Positions 17,865 to 25,073 of a stretch of 50,394 bases of DNA are shown piece by piece. Position 1 is the first letter of the stretch. The number at the start of each line of letters is the position of its first letter. Origin of the DNA: Lachnocurva sp029100405 (GTDB lineage Bacteria; Bacillota; Clostridia; Lachnospirales; Lachnospiraceae). The translations under genes and the position numbers were made by a program. The notes beneath the pieces are model-generated. The model did not search any database, was not told where the DNA came from, and saw only the letters and a list, made by a program, of their open reading frames with translations. Location of the stretch: contig JBJYZC010000018.1 of assembly GCA_046263755.1 (NCBI GenBank), forward strand, positions 1 to 50,394, in the 5' to 3' direction.

Positions 17865-18896
17865 TTAGTCCAGAACTTCCTTCTTACCATACATCTCCTG
17901 GTAATAGTTCTGGTATTCTCCGGAAATGATGTTCTCCCACCATTCCTTGTTATCGAGATACCACTGAATGGTCTTCTTGATACCATCCTTGAACATGGTC
18001 TCGGGCAGCCATCCAAGCTCATTGTGGATCTTGGTCGGATCGATGGCATAGCGCTGGTCATGACCCTTACGATCGGTGACATGCTCAATCAGAGATTCGG
18101 GCTTGCCGAGATAATCAAGAATCAGCTTTACGATATCGATATTCCGCATCTCATTATGGCCGCCGATATTATAAACTTCTCCGACGGTGCCTTTACGTAC
18201 GATGAGATCGATTGCCTTGCAGTGATCCTCGACATAGAGCCAGTCGCGGACATTCAAGCCTTCTCCGTAGACCGGAAGCTTCTTGTCTGCCAAAGCATTG
18301 GCAATCATCAGAGGGATGAGCTTTTCCGGGAACTGGTAAGGGCCGTAGTTATTGGAGCAGCGGCTGATGGTTACAGGCAGATCATAGGTTCTGTGATATG
18401 CCATAACCAGAAGGTCTGCAGATGCCTTGGATGTGGAATAAGGGCTTGAGGTATGGATGGGCGTATCTTCATGGAAGAAGAGATCCGGGCGGTCCAGAGG
18501 CAGATCACCGTAAACCTCATCGGTAGATACCTGATGATAACGCTTGATACCGTACTTCCGGCAGGCATCCATCAGAACAGAGGTGCCGATGATGTTGGTC
18601 TCAAGGAAGATGGTCGGGTTCTCGATGGAACGATCAACATGGGATTCTGCTGCAAAGTTTACAACAACATCCGGATGCTCCTCTTCGAAGAGCTTGTAGA
18701 CGCCTTCCCGATCCCGGATATCCAGCTTTACAAAGCGGAAATTGGGCTTGTCCATGACATCCTTCAGTGTGGAAAGATTGCCTGCATATGTCAGAGAATC
18801 CAGGCAGATGATCCGATCTTCCGGATGCTTGTCCAGTTCATAGAATACGAAATTACTTCCGATAAAGCCTGCGCCGCCTGTTACAATAATGGTCAT
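17865..18896 (-). CDS. rfbB: dTDP-glucose 4,6-dehydratase
   Basis: A 343-residue RmlB-type dehydratase, second step of dTDP-rhamnose synthesis. It shows the NAD-binding TGGAGFIGSNFV, the STDEVYGDL active-site strand and YSTSKASAD with the YxxxK pair. It is the first gene of the long glycan operon, with AGGAGG seven bases before the ATG and a promoter with a dyad operator about 70 bases upstream. Confidence 0.95.
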   Translation of the reverse strand: MTIIVTGGAGFIGSNFVFYELDKHPEDRIICLDSLTYAGNLSTLKDVMDKPNFRFVKLDIRDREGVYKLFEEEHPDVVVNFAAESHVDRSIENPTIFLETNIIGTSVLMDACRKYGIKRYHQVSTDEVYGDLPLDRPDLFFHEDTPIHTSSPYSTSKASADLLVMAYHRTYDLPVTISRCSNNYGPYQFPEKLIPLMIANALADKKLPVYGEGLNVRDWLYVEDHCKAIDLIVRKGTVGEVYNIGGHNEMRNIDIVKLILDYLGKPESLIEHVTDRKGHDQRYAIDPTKIHNELGWLPETMFKDGIKKTIQWYLDNKEWWENIISGEYQNYYQEMYGKKEVLD

Positions 18897-18964
18897 TTTC
18901 TTACCTCCTGAGTGAAAGTGAATCGAACCGCTACCATATTTACGTTCTTATCTTGTGTGAACAT

Positions 18965-18995
18965 ACTATAAGGGGTGACGTAACGTCATTGTCAA
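18965..18995 (-). promoter_or_regulatory. Promoter of the glycan operon with a dyad operator in the spacer
   Basis: Read on the minus strand, TTGACA (18990-18995) is followed after 19 bases by TATAGT (18965-18970), or after 18 by TTATAG. The spacer holds a perfect dyad, TGACGTAACGTCA (18976-18988). A regulator bound there would block RNA polymerase. The regulator is not identified. Confidence 0.65.
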
Positions 18996-19012
18996 GCAGT
19001 TTTTTCATTATT

Positions 19013-19084
19013 TTATATTTCATCCACCAGATTTAATGCTGTAGCATCTTATATTTCATTCACCAGCTTTAATGCTGCAGCGAT
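19013..19084. repeat. 36-bp tandem duplication of the glf 3' end
   Basis: The last 12 codons of glf including the stop (19049-19084) are repeated with a few changes directly downstream (19013-19048). The second stop-proximal copy is untranslated. It is one of many short tandem duplications in the window. Confidence 0.8.
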
Positions 19085-20272
19085 ATCCTTATCCATATCG
19101 TAGTACTGATAGAGTCCCAGACGGCCACCAAACAGGACATCCTCTTCTCTTTTTGCAAGATCTGCATACTGCTGATACAAGGCATTGTTCTTCTCGTTAT
19201 TGACCGGATAGTAAGGTTCTACTCCTGGTTTCCATTCAGAAGAATATTCCCGGGAAATAATGGTCTTATCCCCTTTTCCAAATTCAAAAAGCTTGTGCTC
19301 GATGATTCGGGTATAAGGCACTTCCTTTGCAGTATAGTTCACTACTGCATTGCCCTGATAATTATCTGTATCCAATTCCTCTGTTTCGAAACGGACCGAG
19401 CGATATTCCAGAGAACCGAATTGGTAATCATAATATTGATCGATCTGGCCGGTAAAAAGAATCTTGTCAAAGAGGAAGGTCGTTCCATCCGACAGGACGC
19501 CAGCATGGGGATTTACAATGATCTCGTCCTCCGGGAAATCAGAGGCCTCTGCCTTCGGTTCCGGCTCTGCACGTCCAACCACCTTGAAGTAATCTTCTCC
19601 GGTACGTACATCGATCCCATCTAACATTTTTTCCACGATCTGTGTATAGCCGCCGATCGGGATTCCCTGATAGCGGTCATTGAAATAGTTGTTATCATAG
19701 ACAAAGCGAAATGGCAGGCGCTTGATGATAAAGGCCGGAAGCTCTGTGCAAGGGCGTCCCCACTGCTTTTCGGTATAACCCTTGATCAGTTTCTCATAGA
19801 CATCACGGCCTGCCAGAGACAGGGCCTGTTCTTCGAGATTCTGCGGTTCAAAAGGCTGACCAGCCGGGATTTTGCGCTTGGTCTTCATTTCTTCGATATA
19901 GGCATTTCGCTGCTCATCGATCTTAGCCTTGGCTTCCTTGGGGGTTCGAATGTTCCACATACGGGAGAAGGTATTCATATTAAAAGGCAGGTTGTAGGTC
20001 TCGTCATGGTAGACTGCGATCGGGGAGTTGATGTAGTTATTGAATTCTGCAAATTGATTGATGTAGTCCCAGATTTCCCGGTCCGAGGTATGGAAAATAT
20101 GTGCTCCATAACGATGGACATTAATATCGTCTACCTTTTCCGTGTAGATATTGCCGGCGATGTGATCCCGCTTATCGATGACCAGGCAGGACTTGCCGCG
20201 TTTCGTGATTTCATGGGCAAAGACGGCTCCGAAGAGGCCGGCGCCAACAACTAAATAATCGTACTGTTTCAA
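19049..20272 (-). CDS. glf: UDP-galactopyranose mutase
   Basis: A 407-residue flavoenzyme that interconverts UDP-galactopyranose and UDP-galactofuranose, the donor for Galf in surface glycans. The FAD-binding motif VVGAGLFGAVFAHE, the YGAHIFHTSD loop, GYTEKQWGRP and the C-terminal RLGLYQYYDMDK are diagnostic. The start is TTG, with GAGGG upstream; no ATG fits the family N-terminus. It lies just upstream of the rhamnose/heptose operon, which has its own promoter, so glf may be a separate unit feeding the same glycan. Confidence 0.93.
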   Translation of the reverse strand: MKQYDYLVVGAGLFGAVFAHEITKRGKSCLVIDKRDHIAGNIYTEKVDDINVHRYGAHIFHTSDREIWDYINQFAEFNNYINSPIAVYHDETYNLPFNMNTFSRMWNIRTPKEAKAKIDEQRNAYIEEMKTKRKIPAGQPFEPQNLEEQALSLAGRDVYEKLIKGYTEKQWGRPCTELPAFIIKRLPFRFVYDNNYFNDRYQGIPIGGYTQIVEKMLDGIDVRTGEDYFKVVGRAEPEPKAEASDFPEDEIIVNPHAGVLSDGTTFLFDKILFTGQIDQYYDYQFGSLEYRSVRFETEELDTDNYQGNAVVNYTAKEVPYTRIIEHKLFEFGKGDKTIISREYSSEWKPGVEPYYPVNNEKNNALYQQYADLAKREEDVLFGGRLGLYQYYDMDKDIAAALKLVNEI

Positions 20273-20350
20273 ATTTTCCCTCGCTTTCTTACTAAATCAA
20301 CAGCTTATGACTCTCATTTATGATTACGCGTGGTTTCCCTGCTACGATAC

Positions 20351-20511
20351 TCCCGCCAGCCGCATGCTTTTCATGCGTGGGGGCGGGACATATGACACAC
20401 GATCGTTAATGCTCATAAAACATGCTTTTTCATGCCTGGTGGCGAGACATATGACACACAATCGTTAATACTCATAAAACATGCTTTTCATGCATGGTGG
20501 TGAGACATAAC
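20351..20511. repeat. 58-bp direct repeats, first unit inside a strong stem-loop
   Basis: Units begin with CATGCTTTT at 20363, 20421 and 20480; the third is partial. Each carries CATGC-tttt(t)-CATGC followed by GACATA, and the first two by CGTTAATRCTCATAAAA. The first unit is extended to a long hairpin, TCCCGCC (20351-20357) with GGCGGGA (20382-20388) around CGCATG/CATGCG. No T-tract follows, so termination is uncertain. Confidence 0.75.
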
Positions 20512-20531
20512 ACTATGAGCATTATATCATC

Positions 20532-22028
20532 TCAAACTTCGGCAAGGAAGGCCCCTGCATCCTTTGTGATATGAAACCCTTTCTCCACTTTCTTCTCCAC
20601 AAAGTCATGGAATTCCTTATAGTGATTGAGAAGCAGCTGGTTCTGATTGCCATGACAGGAAAGAATGTAGGCAATCAATGGCTCTGCTTCTTTGATCTCA
20701 ATCGAATCTTCGTATCGAAGCAATTGTACCTTGGGAAAGAAGGCTTTCAGAATCTCTTCTCCATTCTCCAGGCCAAAGCGCTCATAGAGTTTCTCTGACG
20801 AAAGGACGATGTCGGGATTAAATTCCTGCACAAGTTCTGTGATCTCTGCCATATGGCGGGAAGAATAGGTGGATGCCAGAAGGCGGCCGCCAGGTTTTAA
20901 AACGCGCCGGATCTCTGACAGGACCTGCTGCAGATTTTTGCAGTAAAACAACAGATGGTCAGCGATCACGAGATCAAAGCTATCCTTATCGAATGGGATG
21001 TGGGTACAGTCGAAAGCCCGGTAAGTAATATTCCGCGGGCTTCCGAGTGCATCTACTTTCGTCTGGTAGGCCCTTTTGATATTCTGCCTGGCATCCTTTA
21101 GCATCCCTTCTGACTGATCGGACAGACAGATGGAGATGTTACTTGGGATTCGGTCTATATTGTCCACCCAGAGGGAGGCGTTCCCGCAGCCAAGTTCCAG
21201 AAGGCGGGGCCGATCGTAGTTAAGCTGGACGGACCGGCCGGAGGGTTTCGGGGCCCGGTCGGCCATGGTTTCGATCTCAGACTGGCGAAAGATCCAGTGG
21301 AACCAGCCTTCCGGATTGGTGGAAAAGTCCCGATGGAGGCGGATCCGGGCGTTGATATTACTGGCGTCCTGATACTGGCTTTTCATACTGTCTTCCATGG
21401 CCGTCAGGTGAATGAGGCTCAGGATGGAGGACCAGTCGATTTCCTGCAAGGGCTGTTCCGGATCCGGGGTGGTAGAGCCGGGATCTGCTTTATACTGTCC
21501 CGGGACCGGGGCGGTTGAGCCGAAATCTGCTTTATGCTGTCCCGGATCCTGGGCGGTAGAGCCACGATCTGCTTTATGCCGTCCCGCCGGATCGGATAGA
21601 CGCTTTTTTTCTTCGTCTGACTGCGTCTTCTTCCGCACTCGCTTCAGTTGTCCAACTGTCCGGTCGATGGCTGCCTGCATAGCCTCCATCTGCTCAATCC
21701 GCTCCTGGATCAATTTTTTCTGAATGCCAAGGGATTCAACCAGATTGGCCGGGTCTCTGGATGCAATCGTCATTTCTCGGATCTCGTCCAGTGAAAAGCC
21801 CAGATACTTAAAAAGCAGGATCTGCTGGAGCTTGGCGAAGTCGGAGTCCGTGTAGCGACGGGCTCCGCTTTCTGTCCAGAAGCTTGGTTTCAGGATGTCC
21901 TGTTTGTCATAATAACGGATAGTCCGAATGGTCACATGGGCCTTCTCGGCGAACTGGCCGGTGGTGTAGACCTTCTGAGTGACAGGGTCTTGATTCGTCG
22001 TCGAATTCTCGTTCTTACTCATCGGCAT
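20532..22028 (-). CDS. MerR-type regulator fused to a SAM-dependent methyltransferase
   Basis: A 498-residue two-domain protein. Residues about 20-88 are a MerR winged-helix DNA-binding domain (YTTGQFAEKAHVTIRTIRYYD), followed by a helical dimerisation stretch to about 135. Residues 149-190 are three 14-residue repeats (GQHKADFGSTAPVP type). A class I methyltransferase domain follows, with motif I LLELGCGNASLW at about 276 and LKPGGRLLAST. It is reasonable that the MTase half senses or modifies the effector, but the substrate is unknown. The start at 22028 has AGGA at good spacing; a second ATG two codons later is also possible. It overlaps the PsiE-like gene by 14 bases. Confidence 0.8.
   Translation of the reverse strand: MPMSKNENSTTNQDPVTQKVYTTGQFAEKAHVTIRTIRYYDKQDILKPSFWTESGARRYTDSDFAKLQQILLFKYLGFSLDEIREMTIASRDPANLVESLGIQKKLIQERIEQMEAMQAAIDRTVGQLKRVRKKTQSDEEKKRLSDPAGRHKADRGSTAQDPGQHKADFGSTAPVPGQYKADPGSTTPDPEQPLQEIDWSSILSLIHLTAMEDSMKSQYQDASNINARIRLHRDFSTNPEGWFHWIFRQSEIETMADRAPKPSGRSVQLNYDRPRLLELGCGNASLWVDNIDRIPSNISICLSDQSEGMLKDARQNIKRAYQTKVDALGSPRNITYRAFDCTHIPFDKDSFDLVIADHLLFYCKNLQQVLSEIRRVLKPGGRLLASTYSSRHMAEITELVQEFNPDIVLSSEKLYERFGLENGEEILKAFFPKVQLLRYEDSIEIKEAEPLIAYILSCHGNQNQLLLNHYKEFHDFVEKKVEKGFHITKDAGAFLAEV
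21459..21584. repeat. 42-bp coding repeats in the regulator linker
   Basis: Three in-frame 14-codon units encode GRHKADRGSTAQDP, GQHKADFGSTAPVP and GQYKADPGSTTPDP. The array joins the MerR dimerisation helix to the methyltransferase domain as a flexible spacer. Confidence 0.85.
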
Positions 22029-22581
22029 TCTTGTCCTGAATGGAATCTGCTTCGCGAACCAGGTCGTGGTAGATCCTTTGCTTGGCTGGGCTCTGTGCCC
22101 CTTTTTGTTCCTGATCTGCATGATCTGTTGAAGTTGCCCGGTAGGGTGCTGTCGTGTAGGTATTCCCTGTTTCCGGAGTCTGCATCCGGTCAATGCCGGG
22201 CAGATTCTGATGTGTTTTATAATGGCTGATCACAAGTTTTGCCGCCAGAAGCAGGCAGATCCCGATAACGGAAATGAGATCCTGAGTTGGTGTCGTCTGC
22301 TGAAGGATCATATGTCTTGCGATTAAGAAGATCAGAACCTCAATAACCGTCAGGCTGGTCGGCTTCAAAAGCATTTTAAGAAACTCAACCGCGATTACAA
22401 CTGTAAGGATTTCTTCTAAGACTTCCGAAAGTTCCCCTAACCCCAGGCCGTTCGTCATCATGCCGAAAAATTCCGGGACAAAGGAAATCACGGCAGCAAC
22501 GGCTGCCAGAGCGACGAAGATCGATAGTATGATTTCCAGAATGTCGCCCAATTTTCCCATGATTGTTGTAAATTTCTTCAT
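22015..22581 (-). CDS. PsiE-like small membrane protein
   Basis: A 188-residue protein with four hydrophobic segments in residues about 12-122 and a polar C-terminal tail. The pattern of helix 3 (LTVIEVLIFLIARHMIL) resembles the PsiE family of phosphate-starvation-inducible membrane proteins, whose biochemical role is not established. GGAG lies at good spacing before the ATG. It overlaps the downstream regulator, so the two are probably translationally coupled. Confidence 0.6.
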   Translation of the reverse strand: MKKFTTIMGKLGDILEIILSIFVALAAVAAVISFVPEFFGMMTNGLGLGELSEVLEEILTVVIAVEFLKMLLKPTSLTVIEVLIFLIARHMILQQTTPTQDLISVIGICLLLAAKLVISHYKTHQNLPGIDRMQTPETGNTYTTAPYRATSTDHADQEQKGAQSPAKQRIYHDLVREADSIQDKNADE

Positions 22582-22591
22582 ATATTATTCT

Positions 22592-22669
22592 CCGTTCTTG
22601 TTGAATTTGTCCTTGGTGAAATCCGTTCTTGGTGAATCTGCTCTTGTTTAAATCCGCTCTTGGTGAAAT
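22592..22669. repeat. 31-bp direct repeats between the ATPase and PsiE-like genes
   Basis: Units start with CCG(T/C)TCTTG at 22592, 22623 and 22654 (third partial). Each is itself two imperfect copies of a 14-17 base TCTTGGTGAAAT-like motif. Confidence 0.75.
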
Positions 22670-22702
22670 ATTTTATGCGCCTGATTGCCTTCTTCTCTCA
22701 CT

Positions 22703-24172
22703 TCATGATCTCCCTTGAAAAAGGATCTGGTATTCTCTAAGGAAATCACGAAACATGGGAAAAGTAAAGCGTAGTGTTCCTCGTATGTCTGTCCTTACGA
22801 TCTGCTCCTTCAGAAGCCGGTTCCGGTAAACGGACAAGTAGGATTTCGGTCGTTCCAGTTTCTCGCAGATATAGGTGATAGGCACATCTTCCTCAGGAAA
22901 TTCCTTCATGATATCCAGGATCTGCTTCTCAACGCGGGACAAGGGCTGGTATAGCTGGTAATAGACCTTACGGAACATATTGGTCCGATAAGAGGATTCG
23001 ATGGACAAAAGTCTGTTATATTTTATTCCCGGACTCTCTATGATTTGGTCGAGAAGCATCTGATAAGCCAGGGGATAACCGCCTGTCATTCTCGTTAATT
23101 GAAGCAGGTCTTCTTCCCCCAGACCAAGCCGGTCTGTTAAGATCTGATTATAGGCTTCCTTAATGTCCCAGGGATTCAGCATTTTCAAGGAGTAGCTTCG
23201 GATGGGAAGCCGGTTTTTTAAGCTGGCTGTCATTAGGATGGATATGGGATAGCCTCCCTTGGCAAGGCCGCGGCAGAAGGCGATGAGGTCTCTCAGCTCT
23301 GCACTGTCAGTGTCTGCAGAGTATGGTTCTGTGCTTGTGCCTGATCTGCTGCCTGGGGTGGTGGACTCTTCTGTGTTTGATCCCATCATAATCAGGAGGC
23401 TGGAGCCGGCTTCCTTCAAGATACGGACCATAGAATTCGCAAGCATCCGATATTGGATCGATCTATATTTCTCACCGGGTGCATTGATATAGATCATGCC
23501 GTTTTCGATGCGGATGCCGCTGATCACTTCAATCATCTTGCGAATTGCAGGATCTGCTGCCTGATAGATCTCTTCGCATAAAGCCTGATAAATCGATGTA
23601 GAAGATGGAGCGGATGGTCTGAGTGAATAGGACGAACTTTGTGAGCGTTTTGAGGTAATCGATCTGTCTTCGGCCTTGGATCTGCCGGAGGAAGTCCTCA
23701 AATCGGCTGGTTTTCCGTCCGTAAGTATAATTGGTGACGAAACAACGATCCAGTCTTCCTCTTCCTTCAAACGATTTGCAAGATGCTGAAGGAAAGTCCT
23801 TTTTCCAATGCCATAGACGCCTGTCAGAGCCAAAGGGCCCGGCTCATCCTGGAGCAGGCGGATCACGCGATCCTCATCCTGCTGGCGACCGATGTAGCGG
23901 TAGAGTGAAAGGTCTTTTTCTTCCTGATATGGATCCCCCATGAAGTCTTTTTGTGGCTGGTTGTTTTGTGGCTGGTTGGCAGGTGATTGCCTGAACTGGC
24001 TGGGCTGAGTGGCTTGGCTGTCTCGATGCAATACTCTTGCATCCGTATATTCCCCCTGGTCATCATCTTCATGAAACGAAGGCTGAAGATCCTGGAAATC
24101 TTGCATATAACGATTCTCTATTTCTGTCATATTATCCCAATGCCCCTCCTGAGGTTGATTCCTGACTGCCAT
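22703..24172 (-). CDS. P-loop ATPase with C-terminal winged-helix-like region, weak Walker B
   Basis: A 489-residue protein. Residues 1 to about 85 are polar and Gln/Asp-rich. The P-loop ALTGVYGIGKRTFL lies at 113-128, as in AAA_16/STAND-like ATPases. The strand where Walker B is expected reads SSLLIMMGSN, with no Asp or Glu after the hydrophobic run, so hydrolysis may be impaired. A Ser-rich insertion follows the P-loop. The C-terminal 90 residues (EEDVPITYICEKLERPKSYLSVYRNRLL) look like a winged helix. Function is unknown. ATG at 24172 has a weak ribosome binding site; ATG at 24130 is an alternative. Confidence 0.65.
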   Translation of the reverse strand: MAVRNQPQEGHWDNMTEIENRYMQDFQDLQPSFHEDDDQGEYTDARVLHRDSQATQPSQFRQSPANQPQNNQPQKDFMGDPYQEEKDLSLYRYIGRQQDEDRVIRLLQDEPGPLALTGVYGIGKRTFLQHLANRLKEEEDWIVVSSPIILTDGKPADLRTSSGRSKAEDRSITSKRSQSSSYSLRPSAPSSTSIYQALCEEIYQAADPAIRKMIEVISGIRIENGMIYINAPGEKYRSIQYRMLANSMVRILKEAGSSLLIMMGSNTEESTTPGSRSGTSTEPYSADTDSAELRDLIAFCRGLAKGGYPISILMTASLKNRLPIRSYSLKMLNPWDIKEAYNQILTDRLGLGEEDLLQLTRMTGGYPLAYQMLLDQIIESPGIKYNRLLSIESSYRTNMFRKVYYQLYQPLSRVEKQILDIMKEFPEEDVPITYICEKLERPKSYLSVYRNRLLKEQIVRTDIRGTLRFTFPMFRDFLREYQILFQGRS

Positions 24173-24431
24173 CTATCATTTCTCAATATTCCATTCCGAA
24201 GATTGATCTATTTTGTCTATCAGGTGTCTATGGTGTCTATCCGGTCAGGTATGCTCTTTATCTGTGTTTATCTTTGTTTATTCTTGTTTATAATAATTTA
24301 TCATTTCTACAGAGTTTTTCCAGTAAAATTTATGATCTCACTGGACTTTTTAATGTTCTTTTGTGGCATACATATTCCGATGTCCGATGCTTCCTCGAGC
24401 GGATTGCTGCCTGGTTTGCCTGCCCGGTTTG

Positions 24432-24657
24432 TTCGATATAGGAAATCTTTTCTATTTCATGCGCTTTCTGGTGCCTCTGCAGGCGGATTCCAGCCCGGTT
24501 TGTTCGATATAGAAAATCTTTTTTATTTCATGCGTATTTTTGGGGCAGTTTCATAGCATGAAATTTAAAAAATTTCATATATCGAACAAAAAGGGTGATA
24601 AATGGCCCTTCTCAGGCTAAAAAAGCGCATGATTCCAAAATAATTTCATATATCGAA
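24432..24657. repeat. Four copies of a 31-bp motif in ++-- arrangement
   Basis: The motif TTCGATATA(G/T)(G/A)AAAT plus TTTT...TTCATGC occurs on the plus strand at 24432-24462 and 24503-24533, and on the minus strand at 24556-24586 and 24627-24657. Both pairs are spaced by 71 bases. Copies 1 and 2 match at 29 of 31 positions; copies 2 and 3 pair at 26 of 31 positions, making a long stem with a loop of about 22 bases. An inner palindrome ATGAAATTT-aaa-AAATTTCAT lies at 24558-24578. No gene is seen in 24173-25073; the first 250 bases of this gap hold nothing recognised. Confidence 0.75.
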
Positions 24658-24670
24658 TTTTCTCCTGCCT

Positions 24671-24830
24671 CGCCCCATGCAATTCACCTTCTCATGTCCT
24701 TCCAACGCTCCGCCCCATGCAATTCATCTTCTCATGTCCTGCCAATGCTCCGCCTCATGCAATGCACCGCCTCATGTCCTTCCAATGCCCCGCCTCATGC
24801 AATTCACCTTCTCATGTCCTTCCTGTCTTC
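24671..24830. repeat. Four tandem 40-bp repeats
   Basis: Units start with CGCC(C/T)CATGCAAT at 24671, 24711, 24751 and 24791, each exactly 40 bases, with no unique spacers. A short plus-strand frame across them is an artefact of the repeat. Confidence 0.9.
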
Positions 24831-24949
24831 ACACTTCAAACCTGATCGGAATATGCTAAAAGACGTGCATTCTTGTTAGAAATCGTATATACTATGGCTA
24901 TTGATTTTCTATGATAATTGCTTCAATAATTGCTTCCATTGGTATGGGA

Positions 24950-25014
24950 ATCTGACGGAGCTGATAAATCTGTACGAGCAGGATCTTTGTCAGCTAGATC
25001 TTTCACCGTCAGAT
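24950..25014 (+). promoter_or_regulatory. Structured 5' leader of glmS
   Basis: ATCTGACGG (24950-24958) pairs perfectly with CCGTCAGAT (25006-25014). Directly inside, AGCTGATAAA (24959-24968) pairs with TTTGTCAGCT (24986-24995) with one G-T pair, leaving a ten-base bulge on the 3' side. The structure ends about 60 bases before the glmS start and has no T-tract. It lacks recognised glmS-ribozyme core motifs. A cis-regulatory RNA is an inference from structure and position. Confidence 0.5.
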
Positions 25015-25073
25015 CTGCATTCATGGAATCCGTATTAGCTAAATTAAATTAAGAATCTAATGAGGTGAATTCT

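Noticed and set aside
24671..24830. CRISPR array
   Set aside because: The repeats are directly adjacent with no unique spacers and no cas genes are present; the same is true for the 55-, 61- and 13-bp arrays.
24595..24879. 94-residue plus-strand frame
   Set aside because: It is produced by the 40-bp tandem repeat and has no plausible start signal.
24840..25073. glmS ribozyme
   Set aside because: The region is the expected place, but I could not find the conserved core or cleavage-site motifs; only the different stem structure was seen.
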